Part shown: positions 42,233-50,521 of the stretch, piece after piece
How the letters are laid out: every line of letters starts with the position of its first letter
Position numbering within the stretch: position 1 is the stretch's first letter
IMG/VR virus record: IMGVR_UViG_3300046513_000235
Coordinates: 1 to 64,000 of that record
Direction: 5' to 3' (one strand)
Length of the DNA stretch: 64,000 nt
Origin: a virus
Translations under genes and position numbers: made by a program
The notes under the pieces: generated by a model
Told to the model about the DNA's origin: nothing
The model's input: the letters and a program-made list of their open reading frames with translations, nothing else
The model's database searches: none

Positions 42233-42535
42233 TTAAGCCCAGGTGTTCTGGTATTGGGATGCCAAAGCTGCTTTCCGTTTGTTCCACTTCACCTTAGTGG
42301 CTTCTCCGCCACGCAGATGCATGATTGCTTTATGCATTTCCATGATACTTTCGACTTGACCAGCCAGTAGCGGATTAATGGTAGGTAAGAGTTCACGCAT
42401 ATCCTTGTGCACCGTTGAACTACTTACATTGAAATGGTAACCGGCCTGTCTTACTGTGCACCGTGTAGCTATGATGTGCTTTGCTACTGCAAGTGTCCGA
42501 TCATGTCGTACCTGTGCTGCTTTAATCTTCTTCAT
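42233..42535 (-). CDS. spoIIID: SpoIIID-like sporulation transcription regulator
   Basis: 100 residues, ATG 42535 after AGGAGGG. Matches SpoIIID, the mother-cell regulator of endospore formation: CTVRQAGYHFNVSSSTVHKD (HTH, about 27-46), ELLPTINPLLAGQVE and IMHLRGGEATKVKW. SpoIIID acts on many sigma-E genes and on sigK. On a phage it could steer host sporulation or repurpose the HTH. Identity is strong in the recognition helix and in the LRGGEATK tail. Confidence 0.93.
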   Translation of the reverse strand: MKKIKAAQVRHDRTLAVAKHIIATRCTVRQAGYHFNVSSSTVHKDMRELLPTINPLLAGQVESIMEMHKAIMHLRGGEATKVKWNKRKAALASQYQNTWA

Positions 42536-42546
42536 GAGTATCCCTC

Positions 42547-43176
42547 CTAATATGGCAAGTCGTCGTGTAGCTTAGTCAGTCCCATTTGAGACTGTGTAAG
42601 GCCTTCCTTGCAAGTACAGAAAGACTTCACAATTTTAGGCTCATTCTTTGCAGGATCGCCATAGCGACCTAATTTACCTGTGTCTTCACATTTATAGCAG
42701 TCATAGGCAGGAGTTGCCACGACCTTATAGGTAACGGTTACTATCCGTTCGAGGCCCAGTCGCTTTAGAGCAAATTCCTGCTGCGCTGAAGGGAGGCATT
42801 CAAAGTCACCCTGATGCCACTCTAATAGGTACCCAACAGATTCGTCTTTTTTGGCTAAGGCCTGCAGCCGCGAGTCAAACTCCTCCTGCGTGATGAACTC
42901 CTCGGTTGGTTTCAAGGCTTCTGTAGTCGCTTGGAAAGCTTCCCGCTGCTTGTATTCTTTGAGGAAGGTACTAACCATGATGTCGAACTTATCTTCGTAA
43001 CTCAAGTGCTCATCATTGTTCGATGAGTGTACCAAGAACCAACGACCGGTAGCCTCTTCTTTTGCCCGGAGAATCTCCCAGGCGCCTTTAGGCGGATAAA
43101 GTATTAAGCCGTTAAGTTCCAGCCAGCGCTCAAGTGGCTCAAGATGTACTCTATGCAGTTTCCCTCTAATTGCCAT
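42547..43176 (-). CDS. hypothetical protein with Cys-rich zinc motif
   Basis: 209 residues from ATG 43176 after AAAGGATG. The C-terminal part has CYKCEDTGKLGR and SFCTCKEG, a four-Cys knuckle typical of helicase-loader-type or DnaC-region phage proteins; the N-terminal part is helical. Could be a helicase loader, but no P-loop is seen. Name left open. Confidence 0.6.
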   Translation of the reverse strand: MAIRGKLHRVHLEPLERWLELNGLILYPPKGAWEILRAKEEATGRWFLVHSSNNDEHLSYEDKFDIMVSTFLKEYKQREAFQATTEALKPTEEFITQEEFDSRLQALAKKDESVGYLLEWHQGDFECLPSAQQEFALKRLGLERIVTVTYKVVATPAYDCYKCEDTGKLGRYGDPAKNEPKIVKSFCTCKEGLTQSQMGLTKLHDDLPY

Positions 43177-43324
43177 TGTCTTCATCCTTTCTGATATCTT
43201 CGCAGTAACCCCACTCCGCAAAGAGTATTGCTAATAAAAAATCTCTAACCGTACTTTCATCCTCACACTGAAATCCTTCAAGAAGCTCTTTATCACCTTC
43301 TTGAATGTATCTACATTCAAGCAT
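43166..43324 (-). CDS. small acidic protein
   Basis: 52 residues starting MLECRYIQEGDKELL; overlaps the next gene by 11 bases. Acidic and helical. Not recognised. Confidence 0.55.
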   Translation of the reverse strand: MLECRYIQEGDKELLEGFQCEDESTVRDFLLAILFAEWGYCEDIRKDEDNGN

Positions 43325-43331
43325 TAAGATC

Positions 43332-43877
43332 CTACTTCCTTTTCTCCTTGAATTCACGCATCATTTCACGCATACGATCCATACCGACACTTTCGGTCTT
43401 TTTAATTTGAGAAGCATAATTCTCAAATTTTTGTGCCTCTTGCTCGGTATAGAAGGTGGCTCTAGTTGGACGAATCGGCTTAATTTGTGTTACTGCCATA
43501 TCGTTCTCCTCCTTGTTTTCAGTCATTACGTACACCTCCAATGTTATACTTGGTAAGAGTGTACGCCAGAATGAAAAACCATATACCTTCTTGACCATCG
43601 CCCTGTGGCGTGTTTTCGTAAATGTATCCTTACTGATGCAGGGTTCCATTTGATTGTACACCCCGTAATCATAAGGCACACTACGTTGCATGTACTTGCG
43701 TGTGATAAGATCTTTTTCTGTGTCCGTTAACTGCTCCAGAGCTTCCACGACATTGGCAGCAAAGTCCTCAGGAAGAGCAGCTATGAAGCGTCTCTCCCTG
43801 TATCTTTCAAGGATAGGCTCCACCAAAGAAAGTAATCTCTTTGATGAAACCTTAGGCAGTGTGGGTAACTCTTCCAT
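43332..43877 (-). CDS. ArpU-like transcription regulator with nested start
   Basis: 181 residues. Residues about 45-100 (LEQLTDTEKDLITRKYM, CISKDTFTKTRHRAM) are like the sigma region 4 fold of ArpU-type late regulators. A strong internal site AAGGAGGAGAACGAT before ATG 43499 would also give a 55-residue product of the C-terminal basic helix. Possibly two proteins from one frame. Confidence 0.6.
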   Translation of the reverse strand: MEELPTLPKVSSKRLLSLVEPILERYRERRFIAALPEDFAANVVEALEQLTDTEKDLITRKYMQRSVPYDYGVYNQMEPCISKDTFTKTRHRAMVKKVYGFSFWRTLLPSITLEVYVMTENKEENDMAVTQIKPIRPTRATFYTEQEAQKFENYASQIKKTESVGMDRMREMMREFKEKRK

Positions 43878-43886
43878 GTGCTCCTC

Positions 43887-44114
43887 CTACTGAGACAGGA
43901 TCAGCACATCATCAGACTGTCTCGGACTTAATAAGATAGGCAATCCTTCGAACTTAATAGTCAGCGTGCAGACATCCTGTTCAATCCGGCTGCGAAATCC
44001 AGGGTGAGAGTTAAGTGCCATCCAAGCAGGGTCGTTAAGATGTATTTCAGCGGGTATGCCACCAGCCTCCTTAACAGCTTCTACCATTTTGTGCATATAT
44101 GTGAAGATGTCCAT
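43887..44114 (-). CDS. hypothetical protein
   Basis: 75 residues; start overlaps the preceding stop by one base. IHLNDPAWMALNSHPGF, then a beta pair. Not recognised. Confidence 0.6.
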   Translation of the reverse strand: MDIFTYMHKMVEAVKEAGGIPAEIHLNDPAWMALNSHPGFRSRIEQDVCTLTIKFEGLPILLSPRQSDDVLILSQ

Positions 44115-44617
44115 TACAGCTCACTCAATCCTAGCTTCGCCAGGAAAGCCTCTGCCAGGTCTTTCGCCATAACATCTTCGAAAGTCTTCACTTCCGCATC
44201 GTCAAAGAACAAAGGACCATTACGTTTGAGGATATTTACCATAATAGCCAGGCAACCCTCATATGTCGTATTAGGACTTTTACGTTCCATTTGATCTGCC
44301 AGTTCTTCCATCTTGTTCCATTGTGCGGCATTAGCACCATAGGCATCGGCAGTAGCGCGCAGCCGATCAACTGAGGCATTACCGAAAGGTTTATCCATCA
44401 TCGATTTGAAAGTTGCGAAGGTATGCCGCATCTTGTCCAGATTTTGCAAGACCTCTTCCTTAGCGGGCGAATTCTTACGATACGTAAAGAGGACATTATC
44501 GGTATAACCGGCCTCACTGATAACCATCTGAGAAACCAATTGATCCTCCGATAGAGTGGCAAGGAATTTGTTAATGGCTGTTGTGTCGGTACCTGCGAAG
44601 ATTTCAACTTGTAACAT
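44114..44617 (-). CDS. hypothetical protein
   Basis: 167 residues, soluble, helical; GGAGGAGAACTACT precedes ATG 44617. FATFKSMMDKPFGNASVDRL and a C-terminal VMAKDLAEAFLAKLGLSEL. Not recognised. Confidence 0.65.
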   Translation of the reverse strand: MLQVEIFAGTDTTAINKFLATLSEDQLVSQMVISEAGYTDNVLFTYRKNSPAKEEVLQNLDKMRHTFATFKSMMDKPFGNASVDRLRATADAYGANAAQWNKMEELADQMERKSPNTTYEGCLAIMVNILKRNGPLFFDDAEVKTFEDVMAKDLAEAFLAKLGLSEL

Positions 44618-44646
44618 AGTAGTTCTCCTCCAATAATATGATCTAT

Positions 44647-44841
44647 TTAAGTGCGATTGATGCGTACAGCCTTAGTATTGGATAATGCAATAAGGGCAGT
44701 AGACTTAGCTTGTAGTGCTGCGATGTAACGGTCATCCAATACAGCTCCACGCTCGGTTAGATGTCTTTCCAGCGCCTTGATGGTAGTATTGCAGACATCA
44801 ATGTGATTCAGGATTGTGTCTTCTATGATTCCAGTTTGCAC
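44647..44841 (-). CDS. hypothetical small helical protein
   Basis: 64 residues from GTG 44841, eight bases after AAGGAGG. IIEDTILNHIDVCNTTIKAL. The start lies inside the end of the upstream gene in another frame. Confidence 0.55.
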   Translation of the reverse strand: MQTGIIEDTILNHIDVCNTTIKALERHLTERGAVLDDRYIAALQAKSTALIALSNTKAVRINRT

Positions 44842-45151
44842 GGATCTCAGCCTCCTTTTCTTGCAAGCCTTCATACAGGCTTATCTCCTGCATGAGTTCG
44901 TCAAACCACTCCCGGTCCTTGGTCGCCAAAGCAAGATCCAGTGCCGCGTATAAGAAGTCATATGCTATATAAGTAGGCAGGCCAACTACTTGATTATTAT
45001 TGAAGAATATAGGCGTTTCCCTACGAGGCTGAATACTCTGCATGCAAACATCTCCTTCAGGACCTTGAGGCAGTGCTAAAATCCAACCACTAAAAATCAT
45101 ACCCTTCGGAGTTTCTGCATTTACCCAATCGCCGATCTCAAATAATGGCAC
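44798..45151 (-). CDS. hypothetical protein
   Basis: 117 residues from GTG 45151 after GGAGGTGATT. Beta-rich start (PLFEIGDWVNAETPKGM), then helices. Overlaps the next gene. Not recognised. Confidence 0.6.
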   Translation of the reverse strand: MPLFEIGDWVNAETPKGMIFSGWILALPQGPEGDVCMQSIQPRRETPIFFNNNQVVGLPTYIAYDFLYAALDLALATKDREWFDELMQEISLYEGLQEKEAEIRANWNHRRHNPESH

Positions 45152-45191
45152 AATAATCACCTCCACTACGAATAGGGTCTAAGCCCAGGAA

Positions 45192-45506
45192 TTAATCCCA
45201 GGCTGAGTCACCCTGCAACTCCATACCACGACGCGTGAACTCTCCTATCGTAGCATCCTTTACTTCTTCTTCAGTCATAGTAGCTAGTATCCGAGCATTC
45301 TCTTCCAGTGTAGCATCAGGAAATGCTTGACCCAAATGCAACAAGCAGAATACAAAGAAATGTACATGTGTCTCACGATAAGGTGCATCGTCATAAGTCA
45401 ACGATTCAACCTCCGCCAAATCCCCATCGGCATCCTCTGGTACTGCAATACCAGCTTGTTCTGCAAATTCCGTAAGCATCCCAGGAAAGAATCGAGCAAT
45501 TGCCAT
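45192..45506 (-). CDS. hypothetical acidic protein
   Basis: 104 residues from ATG 45506 after GGAGGTATAC. VHFFVFCLLHLGQAFPDATLEE and a GEFTRRGMELQG end. Not recognised. Confidence 0.6.
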   Translation of the reverse strand: MAIARFFPGMLTEFAEQAGIAVPEDADGDLAEVESLTYDDAPYRETHVHFFVFCLLHLGQAFPDATLEENARILATMTEEEVKDATIGEFTRRGMELQGDSAWD

Positions 45507-45540
45507 AAAGTATACCTCCATAGTTTAGTAAGGTCTAAGC

Positions 45541-45586
45541 GATCGCGGAATTCGAATTGAATGCTCCGCGACCACCCCCTGGTACG
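45541..45586 (-). repeat. interspersed CGTACCAGG element, copy 12
   Basis: CGTACCAGGGGGTGGTCG, GCGGAGC 17 bases from the box start, then a perfect seven-pair TCGCGGA/TCCGCGA stem. Two bases past a stop codon. The best hairpin copy. Confidence 0.88.
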
Positions 45587-45588
45587 AC

Positions 45589-45795
45589 TCAGTACACGTT
45601 ACGTGTGCCTGTTTCATCGGTAACATGAATTTGTACGTAAGACATGTCATCACCACTGTGGGTAATCGCTAACACGTCACCGTCTTCAAATTCAATGTCA
45701 ATTTCATTAGTACGGGCATCGGTACATCTTGCTTCCTTTACTACCTTACCTTTTAGTAAGTTCAGGAAATCTACCATATCCATATGTTCCAACAT
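45589..45795 (-). CDS. hypothetical small protein
   Basis: 68 residues, beta-rich, KVVKEARCTDARTNEIDIEF and AITHSGDDMSYVQIHV. ATAGGAGGGATGA precedes ATG 45795. Not recognised; widespread phage-type small protein by look. Confidence 0.6.
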   Translation of the reverse strand: MLEHMDMVDFLNLLKGKVVKEARCTDARTNEIDIEFEDGDVLAITHSGDDMSYVQIHVTDETGTRNVY

Positions 45796-45930
45796 CTAGT
45801 CATCCCTCCTATCCAGGAACAGATATACATTGCGTTGACGTTCATCCTTACGCCGTTGCCGTGTTTCAAAGCCTTTTTTAGTGTAATGCCCGACAGCAAC
45901 AAGAAACAATAATCCTACGAGGATACTCAT
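45796..45930 (-). CDS. small membrane protein
   Basis: 44 residues; ATGA overlap with the gene upstream and a stop just before the next start. ILVGLLFLVAVGHY is a membrane segment, followed by a very basic tail (KKGFETRQRRKDERQR). Gene packing supports reality. Confidence 0.6.
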   Translation of the reverse strand: MSILVGLLFLVAVGHYTKKGFETRQRRKDERQRNVYLFLDRRDD

Positions 45931-46145
45931 GCGTACCACTGATGAAGTGGATCAGGTATAAAAGTTATTGATTGACGCCAATCATACCCTCCACGCATTA
46001 CATGATATTCATCCCGATGCATTACTTCTTCTTCAGAATCAATAAGCCAACCTCCAGGAACCTTAGCGCGGTAATAGCAACCACGCGTAGAGTTTAAAGG
46101 CTCCCAAATAAGTTCAGGTGTTTTTTGGCCTTCTTTATCTTCCAT
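45927..46145 (-). CDS. hypothetical small protein
   Basis: 72 residues; AGGAGG close upstream, next gene overlaps by four bases. WRQSITFIPDPLHQWYA at the end. Not recognised. Confidence 0.6.
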   Translation of the reverse strand: MEDKEGQKTPELIWEPLNSTRGCYYRAKVPGGWLIDSEEEVMHRDEYHVMRGGYDWRQSITFIPDPLHQWYA

Positions 46146-46153
46146 AGTACCTC

Positions 46154-46348
46154 CTATTTCAATTTGTGACTTTCCGGTTTGATGTGTAATGTGGCATAGT
46201 AAGTCTTACCACAGCATTTACATCTAAGACGGTTCGTAGATCTGCTAGGTGTCCAACGGTGGCCATGTTTCTTACATCTTGCTTTCCTGGCTGCGTGACG
46301 TACAATTAGGAAAGCTATGAACACAGCCAGGGTAAGCAACGAAGTCAT
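46154..46348 (-). CDS. small membrane-anchored zinc-ribbon protein
   Basis: 64 residues: SLLTLAVFIAFLIV, then C-KHGHRW and CKCCGKTYYA. Same plan as the 37.2 kb protein. Starts four bases inside the upstream gene. Confidence 0.6.
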   Translation of the reverse strand: MTSLLTLAVFIAFLIVRHAARKARCKKHGHRWTPSRSTNRLRCKCCGKTYYATLHIKPESHKLK

Positions 46349-46554
46349 TGGCTGTCGTTATATTTCAGTACTACTTGTTCTACGATGGTCGTCACTGGTG
46401 TATCCGTTTCAAACGTATGCCCACATCTGTTGCAAGTTAATTTGAAGCTATCATGGGCGAATAAGTCGGTGTTACCACAAGCAGCACAACAAATACCTAT
46501 TGGTTTACTCGGTTTAAAAGGCTCTTCTTCTGTCATAATCTGAAACCTAGCCAT
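46345..46554 (-). CDS. zinc-ribbon protein
   Basis: 69 residues; overlaps the upstream stop by eight bases. C-x2-C (CAACGN) and C-x2-C (CNRCGH) knuckles form a compact ribbon. Possibly nucleic-acid binding. Confidence 0.6.
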   Translation of the reverse strand: MARFQIMTEEEPFKPSKPIGICCAACGNTDLFAHDSFKLTCNRCGHTFETDTPVTTIVEQVVLKYNDSQ

Positions 46555-47128
46555 TGTTTGATGCCCCCTGTCTGAAAGCTGATGTAAAGTTAACTCTGCG
46601 ATAGCGTAACTCATTTTCCAACATTTCGAGATATTCACTTAACTCATCACGTTGTACTTCATAATCCCGCTTATGTGAGCTAATCCAGCGAGCACGTAAG
46701 CTCTTATGAATTTCTAACACCGACTGTAGTGAAGCCTTTGCCAGTTCTTGCTTTCTTTCGATATCGTGTACCTGAAAGCTGGCCAGATCATCTTCGCATA
46801 AAGCATAAAGTTCGCTAAGAGGTTCCCTAAATGCCTTGACAAGAAGCAGACGTTCTTTCAAGTCCCTGGTGCCATTGTTATCTGACAGGTTATTACGTTG
46901 TAGCATACTCTGCTTACGCTGTAGTTGACCATTAAGTCCCATTGCTGTAGCAGCATACAGATTAACTACTTTGAACAGATTAGCTGGCGTCTTGCCATGC
47001 TTTTCAAGGTATCGTTCACAAGTACGTATAGAAGCTAGCGTAGAGCTAACGGTACTAAAGTCCAAGTTAACTCGTGCCTGCTGCCATGAGTAGACGTACA
47101 ACGAACGTTTCTTGATACTCATTGTCAT
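46547..47128 (-). CDS. hypothetical helical protein, first gene of leftward operon
   Basis: 193 residues, ATG 47128 after GGAGGTGATAAG. Almost all helical and rich in Leu, Arg and Glu; coiled-coil-like. The phage-class promoter lies just upstream. Not recognised. Confidence 0.65.
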   Translation of the reverse strand: MTMSIKKRSLYVYSWQQARVNLDFSTVSSTLASIRTCERYLEKHGKTPANLFKVVNLYAATAMGLNGQLQRKQSMLQRNNLSDNNGTRDLKERLLLVKAFREPLSELYALCEDDLASFQVHDIERKQELAKASLQSVLEIHKSLRARWISSHKRDYEVQRDELSEYLEMLENELRYRRVNFTSAFRQGASNNG

Positions 47129-47154
47129 CTTATCACCTCCACAGTTTATTCGCT

Positions 47155-47195
47155 TTATATTAATATAATATTCAAACTTATTTTGAAATGAACTA
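47155..47195 (-). promoter_or_regulatory. phage-class promoter element (copy 5)
   Basis: Minus strand: TAGTTCATTTC, 12 bases, AATATTATATTAATATAA. Drives the 41-47 kb leftward operon. Confidence 0.75.
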
Positions 47196-47196
47196 A

Positions 47197-47391
47197 TTAC
47201 GAAGAAAGTTTTTCAGCTGAATTTTGTTCCATTACGTAGCGCCGTATGGCTACTAACACAACTTCCTTGTGCTTGAACCGGACATCCACACGTTCAGTAG
47301 CCATTACCTCCATGAATTGCTCGAAGGTAAGGCTCTGCAACCAGCAGAACGTATCGGCCATTTCATTAAGTTGTTCCTCTGTTATCACCAT
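47197..47391 (-). CDS. hypothetical small protein
   Basis: 64 residues, AAAGGAG upstream. LNEMADTFCWLQSLTFEQF, helical. Overlaps the upstream gene by 26 bases. Confidence 0.55.
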   Translation of the reverse strand: MVITEEQLNEMADTFCWLQSLTFEQFMEVMATERVDVRFKHKEVVLVAIRRYVMEQNSAEKLSS

Positions 47392-47587
47392 AATACTTTT
47401 TCTCCTTTTGAGTCATACCCCTCACATAAGGCTTAGTAGGTGGTGGGGTAACTCCATATTGTGTGGCCAGGGTCAGTAATTCTGTGTTACTCATTTGATA
47501 CGGGTCTTTGATGAAAGTAGCCTGCACGATTTTCAAGTTAGTAATTAATTCAATGCGCCACCGTTGTGCGTTCTTACACTTACCCAT
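47366..47587 (-). CDS. hypothetical small protein
   Basis: 73 residues, AGGAGCTGATTTAA before ATG 47587. Basic; SNTELLTLATQYGVTPPPTKP. Not recognised. Confidence 0.55.
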   Translation of the reverse strand: MGKCKNAQRWRIELITNLKIVQATFIKDPYQMSNTELLTLATQYGVTPPPTKPYVRGMTQKEKKYYGDNRGTT

Positions 47588-47599
47588 TTAAATCAGCTC

Positions 47600-47776
47600 C
47601 TAATACTTTTTGCGTTGTCTGGGTGCTTCTTGCGTTTGTAGTACGGCCATTACGGCACGATACGGTATATGATACCGTTTCGAATACCAATTGATAAATT
47701 CTCTGTCGGTCATATTATTGTAAATCTGCCGACACTCACGAATACTCTGTTTATACGTTTCCTGCGTAGTAGCCAT
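47600..47776 (-). CDS. hypothetical small protein
   Basis: 58 residues from ATG 47776 after GGAGGGTGATG. MTDREFINWYSKRYHIPYRA suggests a small helical DNA-binding-like fold. Confidence 0.55.
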   Translation of the reverse strand: MATTQETYKQSIRECRQIYNNMTDREFINWYSKRYHIPYRAVMAVLQTQEAPRQRKKY

Positions 47777-47885
47777 TAACATCACCCTCCAAATTGTCTC
47801 CAAAAGTAGCTAAAAAAGAAGGAGCATTCCTAAAAATGCCTGGCCATCGCATTCTTATGAAATACTCCTAGTGTATGTTATGATA

Positions 47886-50504
47886 TCATTTAGCTTGGTC
47901 GCGTACTTGAGTTAGATCAATTAGAGGGGCTCCTGTTGTTGCGTTCCCTGATGTATGTCCATCTGCTAGATCAATCTCTTGTAGTTTGTCAGCAGCATAT
48001 TTGCGAATACTCTCTGTGAACTTACCATGATGTGCCTCATTTAAGAGGTATTCTAAGAAGCCTGTATTCGTTATGTTCAAGCGCAAGCCTATCCAACATT
48101 CCGTCATTACTTTATTGACGTGTAATGTGTGGGTGGTTCTTGCCTTGGATAACTTGTGCTTCTTCTCGAGGTATCTGGATAGGTGTTCTACCTTCTTTTG
48201 GACGGAAGATTCACGGAAGCCTATCCATTGGTCAAAGATGTAATTGATGAAACTAGAAGGCGTACCGCAACGAACGATCTTACCATCAGTCGCTACAGAT
48301 TCTAAATCGAATGTCTCGAGGCAGTTCGTAAAGAAGTCTGCGGTAATATCATTCTCCTGCGTGTATGCCAGCTTTTTCGCATTGGCCGTTAATGAATCGC
48401 TGAATGCTTGATTAACGACTAAACGTCTGAGACCTTCAAGGGACCAATTAAAGATTCCTGAATATTCAGCCCTAAGCTGCTCCATGATCTCAAATTTAGG
48501 GGTGACACTTCCGGTAAAGTCCTGTTCGAAGGGTACCATGAGCATGCGCCGTAACCAGCCTTCTGATTTATCACCAGTCTTGATGTCATGATTGGACGCG
48601 AAAATAAACTTGGCAGTATTGTTGAATGTGATGGGTGACTGATTTTTGACGTCAGCGATAATACGTCCTCCAGAGACAAGGTTTTTGAAGTCATCAGCGG
48701 CCCCACCACGAAGATACTCTGAACCTGCTTCGTTAACGATGTTGAGTACTTTTCCGACCAGCGACGAAGATCCAAAGCGGCTAAATAGCGTTCGCATATT
48801 AATCGAATCGACAACGTCATATCCAAGTAGCCCCTGTATGGTCTCGAGGAATAATGACTTACCGTTGGCTCCTTCACCTTGGATAACAAGGGCCTTTTCA
48901 AAGCCCATGTAAGGTATAAGGGCATAACCAATGAACTCTTGAAGGATAAGCCGAGCACCTTCATCGGGCAACCACTCCTTTAATCTTAACTCCCACATAG
49001 GAGATTTGGCTGTTGGATCGTATTGAACCGGTAGCACATAAGTTAGATGTGTCTCGGGATCCCAAGAATGCACTTCCCCCGATTTCCAATCCAATAACTT
49101 GCCTCCAGCCAAGGGAATGTACTGAAACTGTGCTATAGTCTGCGTATCCAGGTTGCGGGAATTGACCTTCCAATACCGCTCTTGAGAACGCAACTCCACT
49201 ACTAGGGCATTCGCGACATCCTTGTAATGTCGAATGGTTGTCCATGCCGGATTACCTCCATACTTCTCATTTCCTAAAGCATCACGGATATACACTTGGA
49301 AAGAACCATTACGAGTATCAATAGGCTCCCAAGGGCCGTGCGTCTTTTGGGTCATCCATACTACAGGATGCTCTGGATCGACTTTGACTACATAACCTTT
49401 AGATTCCATTAAGTTAAGAACTACCTGAGCAATTTCCCCTGGAGCAAAGATGGGAGCTTTGTCGTCGCCGCCCTTCCCTTTCTTGTACTTAGAGGATTTA
49501 ATTGCTTCAGATTCCCAAAAATGGTTCACCTTAGATTCAATAGCAAAATCATCTAGTGGGGGATCACAATAAGCCAAGTTATGACTCTTAGCCATATGCA
49601 TGATGTAATCCTTACCTGCACTACGGAAATTAGCACAGAAGCTACCAATAATTCGAGTCATCTGATTGTCACGATTACCCGAAGTGATCTTCTGTGTTAG
49701 CTCACTCTCGTCTACCTTACCATCATCCGTCTGTTGTTTAACCTCTTTGCCAGTATACTCAACATTCGGTGGTTTAATATCCAGGTCAATGCTTTCGTAG
49801 TCCGAGAACTCACTAGCCATTGTTTCCTTAGATACGATGATAGGTTTAACGTCTGCGAACTCTTCCAAGGATGCAGGAGCAGACCCCCCTGGTGCTGGGC
49901 TCTTAGGTTGATCTAGTCTAACTAGATCCAATAACCACTTAGGAGCCGGTGCACAATCGATATCCTCCGGAGAACAACCAACTTCCCAAGTATAAAGACG
50001 TCCTGAATGATGTGTGGAAGGTGGCATTACTGTTTGTTGTCCTTCACAGAGGATTGAGCACTCCTCATGCACTCCCTCACCCGGATTAACGAATTTCTTC
50101 GTTGGTAAGCCTACCGGGAAAGTGTATAACAATCTCCGACCAGCTCCTGTAGAGAATTCCCAGGTATCCGGAATGTCCCCTCCGGATATTTCCTCCAGCA
50201 TATCCTCACCAGCATACCCGTCAATGTCAATACCTACATATCCGGAATTAGTGCCTAATGGAAGACCTACATTGAAGTTAGGGAATTCTTTTGTCCAAGA
50301 ACGAACCTGGTCCATAGTGGTTACTTGCTGTGTTCGCCACCCTTTAATAAGGGGAATCTTACCGGCTTGCTTGCATGTCGAAGTGTGCTTAGCAGAGTAT
50401 CCCTTATGGTCGTGGGAGCATAAAGGTATGATCGGTAAGCCCATGTCAACATACATTTGCAAGGCCGTAAGAACGTTTTCACGATCTTTTTTGGTGTCGC
50501 TCAC
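47886..50504 (-). CDS. PrimPol-SF3 primase-helicase
   Basis: 872 residues. N-terminal primase-polymerase with GIDIDGY (D93, D95), an upstream zinc-like CSHDH/TSTCKQ segment and WEFSTGAGRRLLYTF. A C-terminal D5/P4-type SF3 helicase has Walker A QGEGANGKS (about 545) and FIFASNHDIKT, followed by the RRMLMVPF arginine region. It should open the origin and prime replication. A low-complexity PAPGGSAPAS linker joins the domains. Pairs with DNA ligase and polymerase A in the replication set. Confidence 0.88.
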   Translation of the reverse strand: MSDTKKDRENVLTALQMYVDMGLPIIPLCSHDHKGYSAKHTSTCKQAGKIPLIKGWRTQQVTTMDQVRSWTKEFPNFNVGLPLGTNSGYVGIDIDGYAGEDMLEEISGGDIPDTWEFSTGAGRRLLYTFPVGLPTKKFVNPGEGVHEECSILCEGQQTVMPPSTHHSGRLYTWEVGCSPEDIDCAPAPKWLLDLVRLDQPKSPAPGGSAPASLEEFADVKPIIVSKETMASEFSDYESIDLDIKPPNVEYTGKEVKQQTDDGKVDESELTQKITSGNRDNQMTRIIGSFCANFRSAGKDYIMHMAKSHNLAYCDPPLDDFAIESKVNHFWESEAIKSSKYKKGKGGDDKAPIFAPGEIAQVVLNLMESKGYVVKVDPEHPVVWMTQKTHGPWEPIDTRNGSFQVYIRDALGNEKYGGNPAWTTIRHYKDVANALVVELRSQERYWKVNSRNLDTQTIAQFQYIPLAGGKLLDWKSGEVHSWDPETHLTYVLPVQYDPTAKSPMWELRLKEWLPDEGARLILQEFIGYALIPYMGFEKALVIQGEGANGKSLFLETIQGLLGYDVVDSINMRTLFSRFGSSSLVGKVLNIVNEAGSEYLRGGAADDFKNLVSGGRIIADVKNQSPITFNNTAKFIFASNHDIKTGDKSEGWLRRMLMVPFEQDFTGSVTPKFEIMEQLRAEYSGIFNWSLEGLRRLVVNQAFSDSLTANAKKLAYTQENDITADFFTNCLETFDLESVATDGKIVRCGTPSSFINYIFDQWIGFRESSVQKKVEHLSRYLEKKHKLSKARTTHTLHVNKVMTECWIGLRLNITNTGFLEYLLNEAHHGKFTESIRKYAADKLQEIDLADGHTSGNATTGAPLIDLTQVRDQAK

Positions 50505-50521
50505 CCTGCATCAAACTCCCT

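Noticed and set aside
34397-42535. CRISPR-like or toxin-antitoxin system in the 34-42 kb region
   Set aside because: The repeats are not spaced by equal unique spacers, and no toxin/antitoxin pair or cas gene was recognised.
47804-47885. Terminator upstream of the primase gene on the minus strand
   Set aside because: Only a five-pair GCATT/AATGC stem with an interrupted T-tract; too weak to list.
49885-49900. Minus-strand GCACCAGGGGGG in the primase linker as copy 17
   Set aside because: Two changes in the box and no clear GCGAAGC; suggestive because it encodes PAPGG in a linker, but below my cutoff.
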